Positions 26,043 to 33,322 of a stretch of 64,000 bases of DNA are shown here, one piece after another; the first letter of the stretch is position 1, and every line of letters starts with the position of its first letter. The notes under the pieces are model-generated. The model was not told the DNA's origin. It was given only the letters and a program-made list of their open reading frames with translations, and made no database searches. The position numbers and the translations under genes are program-made. The DNA is from Gammaproteobacteria bacterium (lineage in GTDB: Bacteria > Pseudomonadota > Gammaproteobacteria > Pseudomonadales > Pseudomonadaceae): positions 1 to 64,000 of the forward strand of contig JAHJYA010000042.1 of assembly GCA_018826895.1 (NCBI GenBank), read 5' to 3'.

Positions 26043-26070
26043 AAAAGCCCCGCACATGCGGGGTTTTTTT
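26043..26070 (+). terminator. Rho-independent terminator of nrdB
   Basis: CCCCGC (26048-26053) and GCGGGG (26058-26063) with loop ACAT, preceded by AAAAG and followed by seven T residues. A textbook intrinsic terminator. Confidence 0.92.
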
Positions 26071-26095
26071 ATAAACAAATTAAAAAGAGAGCAAC

Positions 26096-27230
26096 ATGTC
26101 AAGCTATGTTTTATGGTCAAACAAAGGTGGAATTGGAAAGTCAACACTTTCATTTCAACTAGCGTGCAAATACGCAAGATTAAATCCTGAAAAAGAAGTC
26201 TTCATTATGGATTTAAGCCCTCAATGCGACGTCTCTCGGATGGTTTTAGGTGGAGGGCACGGTAACGGCGAGGAAAAAATATTCAATGTAATGAAAGGCA
26301 ATCCACGAAAGACGGTATATCAATATTTACGAGAGTGCGTACGAGATGTACCCACTGGACTAGGCTATCCTGACATATCAAAATTCATAGTAAGCCCAAA
26401 CACAATAAGAGAAAACAGCACGCCTTTGCCTGAGAATCTTCGCTTATTTTGCGGTGACTTTGACTTAGAGCGTATTACACAAGACATTGACGGCCTACAA
26501 CAGCCACCCAAACGAGGCGGTATTGTTCCATCCGGAGCTCAATACTCCACTTACGCCCTCACTAGATCCTTCTTAAGAAAAGCAGTAACTTCCATCGAAA
26601 GTAAAAACCCAGACGCTGTAATATTCATTGATACTGACCCATACTACTCTGTAGTAACCACCCACCTTGGTTTACTGGCAGCAGAAAAGCTGATTATGGC
26701 TTACTCCCCTTCATCACAAGCAAGCCAGTATGCAATCTACCGTAGTCTTGATTTCCTGCACAGCCCAGGAATAAGTCTACAAGATGATATAAATAGAGAG
26801 CTCACCTTATATCCTCGCCCCCTGGTTTGATCAACGAGACCAGCCGCTAGACGCGCCAGAAATAAATGTTCCAGAATTAGGCGCACTAATCAGCAACATG
26901 ACAACATCTAAGTCTCCAGCTGGCGAGCCACGATATTCTCAACCACAACAACTACACAGACAAACAATTGGCAAGGTTGATGCTGAAGTTCAACAGCAAT
27001 TGCTAAAACTTGGGCAACCTTCAAATATCTCATCAACGCACGTATGGGCTTTCCAACGACTGGGACTTATATGCGACTACAATGGGATCGACATGTCATC
27101 AATCGAGACCGGCAATCGCTATTCACAACCTGACAGTGAAGAACCATATCGGGTGGATAGATCAGCCGACAACCAGCTACAAGTCAATGCTTATAATTCA
27201 AGATTAGAAGAGGTGGCAAAAAATTTGTAA
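26096..27230 (+). pseudogene. ParA-like P-loop ATPase, frameshifted
   Basis: The first ORF (26096-26830, 244 residues) starts MSSYVLWSNKGGIGKSTLSF, a deviant Walker A (KGGIGKST) as in ParA/MinD ATPases, with MDLSPQCDVSRMVLGG as switch region and VIFIDTDPYYS as Walker B-like. It ends at TGA 26828 just after a run of five C (26818-26822). Dropping one C continues as PWFDQRDQPLDAPEINVPEL through to 27230, giving about 378 residues. This may be a real frameshift, a programmed +1 shift or a sequencing error. It is AT-rich against its neighbours, with AGAGAGCAAC upstream and no ParB partner nearby. Confidence 0.75.
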
Positions 27231-27245
27231 TATCTCAAAAAGCAA

Positions 27246-27350
27246 GTAGCCCGGACAACCACCGCAACGGTGGATGGATAAAGCGTCATCCACCCTACGG
27301 TTCACCGACGTAGTGGGTGTAGGGTGGACAACGCGAAGCTTGTCCACCGG
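27246..27350. repeat. Family-B repeat with second half-copy
   Basis: gtagcccggacaaccaccgc leads into GGTGGATGGATAAAGCGTCATCCACC (arms GGTGGATG and CATCCACC), ending CCTACGG at 27300. A related half-copy follows (tagggtggacaacgcgaagc to gtccacc, about 27320-27350). Same family as 4943, 33242 and 34480. Confidence 0.75.
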
Positions 27351-27429
27351 GATGTTCAAAAACATCCATTACAACCATCGCCATCACATGCTTTGGTTTA
27401 TCAATACGCAATCTCACAGCCGACGCCAA

Positions 27430-27650
27430 ACGCCCCGTCAGAAGGCCGAGTGGAATCGTTGCGTAAGGGGTTGAGCGGCATGGATGCCGCGAGAGCCGCG
27501 ATGGGCCAGGGATGGCCCTTCGCGGCGGGCCCCTGGAGCAGCGATGCAGCGAGGGAACCCGACGAAGTCGGGCCGGATGCCAGGGGCAAGACCTCTTGGT
27601 TACTTCTGGGGCGTTTGCCAGAAGTGACCCGCCGTAAGGGCGGAACCGAT
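27430..27650. repeat. GC-rich intergenic element with strong hairpins
   Basis: Between the ParA-like pseudogene and the orphan immunity gene lies a GC-rich block unlike its AT-rich flanks. It includes hairpin CCCGAC-GAA-GTCGGG (27558-27573) and a 12-bp stem GGTTACTTCTGG/CCAGAAGTGACC with one G-T pair (27598-27629), followed by CGCCGTAAGGGCGG. Its phrases (ttgagcggcatggatgccgc, gggcgtttgccagaagtga) resemble a dispersed intergenic sequence I recall from many Pseudomonas genomes. Short ORFs on either strand here are probably not genes. Confidence 0.6.
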
Positions 27651-27810
27651 ATCAAAACAAGCACATCAGCGACGGGATCACGCTCCCCTCAAAGAGACAG
27701 ATTTATCTTCTCTTCGCGTCTAGTGGATCAATGGGCCCAGAGTAATTGATTTATGACATATCGCCGGCATCAATAAAATCGACCTAATTTATGCGGTACT
27801 CCGCCGCCCT

Positions 27811-28167
27811 TCATACATTAGCAATATCCTTTTCTGCCAAGTCCAGCGCCACAGCCAATTTAATTCGCCCAGTTTTACTTAACTGCCTTTCGTATTCTTT
27901 AAGTTGGATAGTCTCAATCGCGGCGGGCTTATCATGCCCATGCTCGAGTTCGATAGCACAAACTGTGTCTGTATTGATAAGGACCCTATAGATATCTTCA
28001 CCCTGCTCAGGGGTCCAGCCTAGAATATAGGCAGTTTTCATTTTTGGGAAAAGATCTTTGAGGCAGGCATACAATTGTCTTTTTGATGGATCATTAAAGA
28101 GTGAATGACGAGAGCTTATCAACAGGCCCCTGTAACCATTCTCTGTCATGCTGTCATTTAGCTTCAT
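27811..28167 (-). CDS. Orphan immunity protein (paralogue of 28949-29305)
   Basis: 118 residues starting MKLNDSMTENGYRGLLISSR. It is identical at 99 of 118 positions to the immunity candidate at 28949-29305, including a core TAYILGWTPEQGEDIYRVLI. The upstream 65 bp are homologous to the 3' end of the intact toxin gene, and the ATGA overlap with that toxin frame is preserved, but the toxin itself is decayed. It is therefore an orphan immunity gene left after loss of its toxin. The family name is unknown. It is lower in GC than the chromosome average. Confidence 0.8.
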   Translation of the reverse strand: MKLNDSMTENGYRGLLISSRHSLFNDPSKRQLYACLKDLFPKMKTAYILGWTPEQGEDIYRVLINTDTVCAIELEHGHDKPAAIETIQLKEYERQLSKTGRIKLAVALDLAEKDIANV

Positions 28168-28338
28168 CTTGTAAGCCCTAGAGCCTCAGCAATAGAACGA
28201 CCAAATCCACTCATTAAAACAGCCATCCTTGATCCTGCGCCAACACAAAAAAATAGCCTCTACTTTTCAATTGAACCCAGCGTTACAAATACCTCCCCTG
28301 TCTCTTGATCAAATATTGCATTTGCCAACTTACTGGAA
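28165..28338 (-). pseudogene. Decayed toxin 3' end
   Basis: In the frame that ends at TGA overlapping the orphan immunity ATG, the minus strand encodes a tail reading MAVLMSGFGRSIAEALGLTR. This aligns with MTVLTDGFGNLVTATPGVIR, the end of the intact toxin (8 of 20 identical, same terminal R-stop). About 44 of 65 bases match over the last part. Further upstream the frame has an in-frame TAG, before it KLANAIFDQETGEVFVTLGS, and it then runs into a GGGGACAGACCACG dispersed sequence (28344-28357). No start or N-terminus remains. Confidence 0.65.
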
Positions 28339-28412
28339 CATTCGGGGACAGACCACGGTTTTCGCAGCCCCAAAGAAGTAGACCACGTCGCTTGAGCGGG
28401 ATAGCCACAGTC

Positions 28413-28820
28413 TCAGCGGGAGGCCAACCTAATCTGATTGCCATCAGCGCTCAGGTCCACGCCATCGCTCAGCTCCAGCACGTTTACTGCATACACCTCC
28501 CCATCAGAGGTCACCAGACACCACTCCATACCCATCGGAATGCTCAAGGACTGCGGCTGGAAAAGCACTTGAGTTGAGAACGCCTTCGCTAAATCACCCG
28601 CCACTGAAATCTCATCCAGCTCAAAGTCACTTAACCCCCACGCCAAGCCTGCACTCTGTTGAAATCCCTCAGCATATTCAAAGCACTGAAGGAATAACGC
28701 GGCTTTTTCGTTTGGAAAGTCTAAAGATTCGACACCTTGAGCAAGCATCCGATTAAGGAATTTTACAATCGAGGCCTCAGGAATTTTATCTTTTAAGAAA
28801 AAATCGACTGATCCGCTCAT
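28413..28820 (-). CDS. Small protein in toxin/immunity cluster, unknown
   Basis: 135 residues starting MSGSVDFFLKDKIPEASIVK with a good GAGGAATTAA ribosome-binding site. It is acidic and soluble-looking, with no membrane segment or signal peptide. It lies between the intact toxin/immunity pair and the decayed copy, all on the same strand. That placement suggests another immunity protein whose toxin has been lost, but this is inference from position only. I do not recognise the family. Confidence 0.6.
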   Translation of the reverse strand: MSGSVDFFLKDKIPEASIVKFLNRMLAQGVESLDFPNEKAALFLQCFEYAEGFQQSAGLAWGLSDFELDEISVAGDLAKAFSTQVLFQPQSLSIPMGMEWCLVTSDGEVYAVNVLELSDGVDLSADGNQIRLASR

Positions 28821-28948
28821 TTAATTCCTCTAGACCGCACATAATAAGAAGCTTGCTAGCTCTTGATTTTATCAGCAGTAAAAATCAAAAATTTTAGCGC
28901 AATTGATGCTATGACATGTCGCCAGCATACATAACACCACACCATTGA

Positions 28949-29305
28949 TTACACAGTAAAGATATCTTTTGCCGCCAAGTCCATCGCCACAGCCAATTTA
29001 ATTCGTCCAGTTCTGCTTAACTGTTTTTCGTATTCTTTAAGCTGGACAATCTCAATCGTTGTGGGCTTATCTTGCCCATGTTCAAGCTCGATAGCGCAAA
29101 CCGTATCTGTATTGATAAGAACTCTATAGATGTCTTCGCCCTGCTCAGGGGTCCACCCTAGAATATACGCAGTCTGCATTTGTGGAAAAAAATCCTTGAG
29201 GCAAGCGTACAACTGCCTCTTTGACGAATCATTAAATAATGATTGACGAGAGCTTATCAACTGCTCCCTGTAACCATGCTCTGTCATGCTGTCATTTAGC
29301 TTCAT
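28949..29305 (-). CDS. Immunity protein candidate for adjacent toxin
   Basis: 118 residues starting MKLNDSMTEHGYREQLISSR. The ATG at 29303-29305 overlaps the toxin stop as ATGA, so the pair is translationally coupled, the usual order for polymorphic toxin then immunity. Soluble, slightly acidic, no membrane segment, as expected for a cytoplasmic protein that binds the toxin domain. A paralogue with 84% identity sits 0.8 kb further downstream. The sequence family is not recognised. Homology between the two copies extends a few tens of bases beyond their stop codons. Confidence 0.8.
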   Translation of the reverse strand: MKLNDSMTEHGYREQLISSRQSLFNDSSKRQLYACLKDFFPQMQTAYILGWTPEQGEDIYRVLINTDTVCAIELEHGQDKPTTIEIVQLKEYEKQLSRTGRIKLAVAMDLAAKDIFTV

Positions 29306-30726
29306 CTTATAACCCCGGGAGTCGCAGTAACCAAATTACCAAAGCCATCAGTTAAAACAGTCATCACTGACGTAGGTTGCATACCACTAAACTTATCCAT
29401 ACCAACATCCCTCGCCAGCTTAACCTCTCGCACGTAACGAATGCCATCGGCACTCGCCAAGGTTCGCGTTACAGGAGTTTCAACTACTTGCCGGCTTTGC
29501 AACAAAACGCGAAGTTCTTCCTGGGGAATAGTAAATTGCGAAGCATTCTTACGAGGATTGTAATGTCTATCGACTAAATGATTCCACCCGGCGCCCTCGC
29601 TGACACTTCCATTACGCAAATTTATCCGAGACTGAACCCGCCCTGGAACTATCGGTAGCTCAGGTACAACAATTCTCTCCGCCTGAATCTCCCTCGGCCT
29701 CGGCACCTCCACCGTCTGCGCACCCGTCCCGGTGCCCCTGCCACGGCCGTTTAGTTTGATCTTCACATCCTTCAGCGCGCGGCTAAGGCGCTGCAGAGCA
29801 CGGCCCAGGCGCTCCAGTGAAGCCGCGTGGCGGATGGAGGTGGCGCCGCGGGCGGCGAGGCCTGCGCCGCCGGTGAAGATGATCAGCAGCGCGGCCAGGA
29901 CCAGTTCAAATACCGCACCGCCGCCGAACTCGGCGACCTCCTCGGCATTTTGCGCCTTGGCGTAGTCGACCGCGAAGCGGGCCAGGATATCCTTGCTGGG
30001 CCCGTCGTCGTAGATAAAGCAGGCCACTTCGTAGGCTTCGGCGATTTTCTCGCGGGTAATGCTGGTAGGGTCGAAGCCGAGGGCTTCCACCAGTTCTTCG
30101 TGCTGCGCGGCGGAGTAGTTGCGCAGGAAGTTGGCATACCAGCCCTCCTGAGGTGTGGCCTTGGCCTTCCAGGCACTGGCCAACGTATTCCAGGCGGTGT
30201 TGAAGGGGCTGATCAGATCGCCCATTTCCTTGAGCGACTTGATCAAGCCCCAGGCGCCGAGAAAAAAGCCTTTGCCAAAGGCGAAGCGGACGTGGAAGTA
30301 GTTGACCACCACGTTGCGCCCTTGCTGCTCAATGCGTAGTTGCTCGGCCTCGGCACGTTCGGCGGCAAGAATGTCGTCGAGAGCGGCCTGCAGTTCGCTC
30401 CTGGCGCTGACGACGGCGCTGGTGACATCGACATCCGCCAGCAACTGCGCTTCGTAGTGGTTGGCTTGCAAGTACTGGATAAAACTGCCGCGAGTATCCA
30501 GGCCACCACGGATTGGCGAGCCCTGGTCGCCGGTCAACTGGTAGGGGATGTTCGCGGGGAGCAGTTCGCCGTTGTCCCAGATAAAACGCATACCGACCAT
30601 GTGCTGGGACGCGGCGGCTGGCGACGCTTGCAGTGGGGGGCGAACTTGTTGGTCGAAGTTGCCATTGTAAGGTTCCGGCTCTGGAGGCTTCCTGATATGC
30701 CGGTTGTTAGGTACGTAGCCACTCAT
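29302..30726 (-). CDS. Polymorphic toxin with C-terminal effector domain
   Basis: 474 residues starting MSGYVPNNRHIRKPPEPEPY. No signal peptide. Residues about 45-80 (MRFIWDNGELLPANIPYQLT, then GGLDTRG) resemble delivery-type N-terminal domains of type VI-like effectors. Residues 105-135 are helical and charged. A hydrophobic stretch at 272-292 (VFELVLAALLIIFTGGAGLA) could be membrane-active. The last roughly 105 residues (368-474) form the probable toxin domain, with WNHLVDRH (H383, H388), KNASQF and TVLTDGFGNLVTATPG. This pattern recalls BECR-fold RNase toxins, an assignment I hold loosely. DNA composition drops in GC exactly over this domain (below about 29690), suggesting module exchange. 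Confidence 0.75.
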   Translation of the reverse strand: MSGYVPNNRHIRKPPEPEPYNGNFDQQVRPPLQASPAAASQHMVGMRFIWDNGELLPANIPYQLTGDQGSPIRGGLDTRGSFIQYLQANHYEAQLLADVDVTSAVVSARSELQAALDDILAAERAEAEQLRIEQQGRNVVVNYFHVRFAFGKGFFLGAWGLIKSLKEMGDLISPFNTAWNTLASAWKAKATPQEGWYANFLRNYSAAQHEELVEALGFDPTSITREKIAEAYEVACFIYDDGPSKDILARFAVDYAKAQNAEEVAEFGGGAVFELVLAALLIIFTGGAGLAARGATSIRHAASLERLGRALQRLSRALKDVKIKLNGRGRGTGTGAQTVEVPRPREIQAERIVVPELPIVPGRVQSRINLRNGSVSEGAGWNHLVDRHYNPRKNASQFTIPQEELRVLLQSRQVVETPVTRTLASADGIRYVREVKLARDVGMDKFSGMQPTSVMTVLTDGFGNLVTATPGVIR

Positions 30727-31028
30727 TGCTCACGGTTCCGTCCGATGTCTATGCCTGCTCGGCGTTGCGCCGGCGCCTGGCCTGAAAGCTCTATGCTAGC
30801 CGAAGCCCACTGCGCAAAATCTTGCGCAGTGGCTCGGCAAAAGCGGGATATGTGAGCGGAGTCGCGAAAAGGGGGACATATGGGAATGGCACTTACGGGG
30901 TACCGGCTTCTCCTGCGCTTGACCACCCATCCCACGCCCCCTACCCTGGCCGCCAGCGCCTAAGAAACGCTCACGCAGCGGCAAAACTGCTCCCGACAGC
31001 AGCGGTGTATTCCATTGAGGTAATGGAT
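30727..31028. other. Toxin upstream region with perfect 11-bp hairpin
   Basis: CCACTGCGCAA (30807-30817) and TTGCGCAGTGG (30822-30832) with loop AATC lie 81 bp upstream of the toxin start, without a T-run. A GGGGGACATATG motif (30871) belongs to the dispersed GGGACA family. No gene is seen. Promoters for the toxin (minus) and the Bro-N gene (plus) should lie here but are not evident. Confidence 0.55.
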
Positions 31029-31502
31029 ATGCCTATTCACCATGACCACCCCAGCAACTCACCTGCAATAGCGGACTTATCCGGCGAAATCCTGATTCCG
31101 CAGACCTTCACCCGCCATAAACGCCAGTTGCGCGCGTTGCTGATCGAGCAACAGTGCTGGTTTTGTGCGCGAGATTTCGGCCGCATGATCGCGCAGCCGC
31201 ACCTAGAGGAACGGGCAGTCCGCACCCTCGACGCGGACCAATTGCTCGATGCAGTGGTTCTTAGCGGCCACGGCCACCCGGAGCGAGCACGGCTGATCAG
31301 CGAGTCGGGCATTTATGCCCTGCTGATCCACTACTACCACCCGGAGAACCGCTGCATCCGCCGCTGGATAACCGGCGACCTGGTGCCCACCTTGCGCAGT
31401 GCCCCACCCGACGACCATCGCCGCCCGCGCCGCGAGAACCGCCAGGGCTTGTCGTTATTACATTGGCAAGGGGACACCTGGATACCTTATCGCCCGATGT
31501 AG
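31029..31502 (+). CDS. Bro-N domain protein (phage antirepressor-like)
   Basis: 157 residues from ATG 31029 (MPIHHDHPSNSPAIADLSGE). The ORF is open further upstream, but GAGG lies 8 bases before this ATG; ATG 31023 is also possible. The central part matches the Bro-N fold: RALLIEQQCWFCARDFGRMI, then AVVLSGHG and SESGIYALLIHYYHPENRCIRRWI. Bro-N domains occur in phage antirepressors and regulators. No second domain follows, and the C-terminal tail ends LSLLHWQGDTWIPYRPM. No other phage genes are nearby, so it may be a solitary regulator or remnant. Confidence 0.75.
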   Translation: MPIHHDHPSNSPAIADLSGEILIPQTFTRHKRQLRALLIEQQCWFCARDFGRMIAQPHLEERAVRTLDADQLLDAVVLSGHGHPERARLISESGIYALLIHYYHPENRCIRRWITGDLVPTLRSAPPDDHRRPRRENRQGLSLLHWQGDTWIPYRPM

Positions 31503-31563
31503 GTGACTTGCAGTAGCTGCTGCTCATACCTGCGTTATCGGGATGTGGCCAGCGGGTTGCTGA

Positions 31564-31589
31564 GCGTTCCCATGCTATGCGTGGGAGCT
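31564..31589. repeat. Family-C inverted repeat
   Basis: GTTCCCATGC (31566-31575), loop TAT, GCGTGGGAGC (31579-31588): a one-mismatch palindrome of the pseudomonad CGTTCCCACGC/GCGTGGGAACG type. A second copy is at 32326-32350. Confidence 0.7.
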
Positions 31590-31663
31590 ATCGGGGCTGT
31601 TATGGTTGTTGATAGATAAACCCTGCAGCACACTGCGTATCCATCATAAGGAGACGACGCCAA

Positions 31664-32230
31664 ATGCCGGATATGCGCAGCCCAATCCCCTTGATTGTCC
31701 TCGACGTTCAGGATGCCATTGATCGGCCCGTCTGGGATGGCAAAAGTCATCCCGGTTACGTGTCCGTCATCCAACGGCTGCTGCAATTCTGGCGATCAAA
31801 TGGCTGGCCAGTCCTTCACGTAAAGCATGATGAAAAAACGCCCACCTCCAGCTATTACGTTAACGGCCCCTGGAATGGCATCAAAAAGGAAGTTGCGCCC
31901 ATAGAGGGCGAAGCCGTCATCACCAAGAATGAGAACTGCGCATTCATAGGCACCCAATTGGATGCCGCGCTAAAGGGAATGAACGCAAAACGCATCGTTC
32001 TAACTGGTGTTGTGATCCATAACAGCATGGATGCCACCGTCCGCGTAGGCAAAGCGCTCGGGTACAGCATTATCCTCCCGTCAGATGCCACAACCGCCGT
32101 TCCTGTGATCGGGCCAGGTGGAACCTGCTGGGATGCCTCAACCGTGCACGAGCTGACGTTGGCGATACTGGGTGGCGAATATGCTGAGGTCATGTCAGCA
32201 GACGATGTGATCGCACAACTCAGCCTATGA
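31664..32230 (+). CDS. Isochorismatase-fold hydrolase, Ser at nucleophile site
   Basis: 188 residues starting MPDMRSPIPLIVLDVQDAID with AAGGAGACG upstream. The isochorismatase/cysteine-hydrolase fold is clear: D14 in VLDVQ, K88 in VITKNENCAFIGT, and the nucleophile motif. However, the motif reads LTGVVIHNSMDATVR with S121 where the family normally has Cys (GVxTxxCV). The C-terminal half is typical (YSIILPSDATTAVP). Substrate unknown. Loss of Cys may mean a Ser-type subfamily or a non-catalytic protein. It stands alone between Bro-N and pheC. Confidence 0.85.
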   Translation: MPDMRSPIPLIVLDVQDAIDRPVWDGKSHPGYVSVIQRLLQFWRSNGWPVLHVKHDEKTPTSSYYVNGPWNGIKKEVAPIEGEAVITKNENCAFIGTQLDAALKGMNAKRIVLTGVVIHNSMDATVRVGKALGYSIILPSDATTAVPVIGPGGTCWDASTVHELTLAILGGEYAEVMSADDVIAQLSL

Positions 32231-32325
32231 AGTGGTAGCCCTCGACGCTCTGCGTCGATCAATACCGAATCCAGCACATCAACCAATCTCTGCCCTCAAA
32301 TAGGACGCGGAGTGTCCTCGGAAGG

Positions 32326-32350
32326 CGTGCCCACGCAGAGCATGGGCACG
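32326..32350. repeat. Family-C inverted repeat
   Basis: CGTGCCCACGC (32326-32336), loop AGA, GCATGGGCACG (32340-32350), one mismatch between arms. Same family as 31564-31589; lies 99 bp upstream of the pheC-like start. Confidence 0.7.
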
Positions 32351-32448
32351 ATCAATGCAACATGATGCTTCGACTTAACTCTGTTGCACTCAGCAAGTTC
32401 AATCACCAGGCTTCTTCCCGTCTTTCAAACCACGAGCATCGACCCACC

Positions 32449-33237
32449 ATGAAAAATCTTACCCACAGCGCCATAGCCGCCTTGATGATCGGGCTGTCGA
32501 GTTTCGCCCAGGCCCAGGAGTTGCCCTCACATCTGGACAAGGTGCTGGAGAAAGGACAACTGGCGGTCTGCACCACCGGCGATTACAAGCCGTATTCATT
32601 CCTGCAGGGCGACGGTGAGTACGAAGGTATCGATATCGAGCTGGCTCGCTCCCTCGCGCAAAGCCTTGGGGTGAAGGTGCAGTGGGTGCCCACCACCTGG
32701 AAAACCCTGCTGCCGGATATGGTTGCCGACAAGTGTGACATCGCCATGGGCGGTATCTCGGTGACGCTAGAGCGCCAAAAACATGCCTTCTTCAGCACGA
32801 CGCTGGATGTCGACGGCAAGATTCCACTGGCTCGCTGTGAAGACGTCTCCCGCTATCAAACCATCGAGCAGATCAACCAACCTTCAGTCCGTGTGATCGA
32901 GCCGGCAGGCGGCACTAACGAGGCATTTGCGCGGGCCTTCCTGCCACTCGCTCAATTGACGTTCCACGATAACAAAACCATCTTTCAGGAGTTATTGGAT
33001 AAACGGGCCGACGTGATGATCACCGAAGCGTCCGAGGCCTTGTATCAGCAAAAACGCATGCCGGGCCTATGCGCCATCAACCCGACCCGCTACCTGCAAT
33101 ATGGTGAGAAGGCCTACCTGCTGCCTCGCGGCGATGTGGTCTGGAAGAGCTATGTCGATCAGTGGCTGCATTTGAGCAAAGCCACCGGCGCTTATCAGAA
33201 AACCGTGAGCCAGTGGTTGGCCGTACCGGAACAGTGA
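32449..33237 (+). CDS. pheC: Periplasmic cyclohexadienyl dehydratase-like protein
   Basis: 262 residues from MKNLTHSAIAALMIGLSSF, a Sec signal peptide ending about AQAQ; the ORF is open upstream to 32362, but that part lacks family character. The mature part has the bacterial solute-binding type 2 fold with CTTGDYKPYSF, DIAMGGISVTLERQ, EPAGGTNEAFARA and GEKAYLLPRGD. These closely parallel P. aeruginosa PheC, which converts prephenate or arogenate to phenylpyruvate or phenylalanine in the periplasm. A plain amino-acid-binding protein is the alternative, but no ABC transporter genes are adjacent. Confidence 0.82.
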   Translation: MKNLTHSAIAALMIGLSSFAQAQELPSHLDKVLEKGQLAVCTTGDYKPYSFLQGDGEYEGIDIELARSLAQSLGVKVQWVPTTWKTLLPDMVADKCDIAMGGISVTLERQKHAFFSTTLDVDGKIPLARCEDVSRYQTIEQINQPSVRVIEPAGGTNEAFARAFLPLAQLTFHDNKTIFQELLDKRADVMITEASEALYQQKRMPGLCAINPTRYLQYGEKAYLLPRGDVVWKSYVDQWLHLSKATGAYQKTVSQWLAVPEQ

Positions 33238-33241
33238 GCGA

Positions 33242-33292
33242 GTAGCCCGGACAACCGCTGACGGTGCATGAAAAGAGCGTCATCCACCCTAC
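33242..33292. repeat. Family-B repeat between convergent genes
   Basis: gtagcccggacaaccgctga, then GGTGCATGAAAAGAGCGTCATCCACC and CTAC. The arms are degenerate compared with 4943. It fills the gap between pheC and the convergent GGDEF gene. Confidence 0.7.
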
Positions 33293-33322
33293 TCAATCAA
33301 TCATCTGACAGCCAAAACCGCG

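Noticed and set aside
26096..27230. Plasmid or chromosome partition (parAB) locus
   Set aside because: No ParB, no parS-like palindrome and no replication gene nearby; only a broken ParA-like ATPase.
27274..27749. Short plus-strand frames over the GC-rich element
   Set aside because: They lie in a dispersed repeat with strong hairpins; such frames are usually spurious.
31029..31502. Prophage
   Set aside because: A single Bro-N gene with no integrase, structural, lysis or replication genes in the window.
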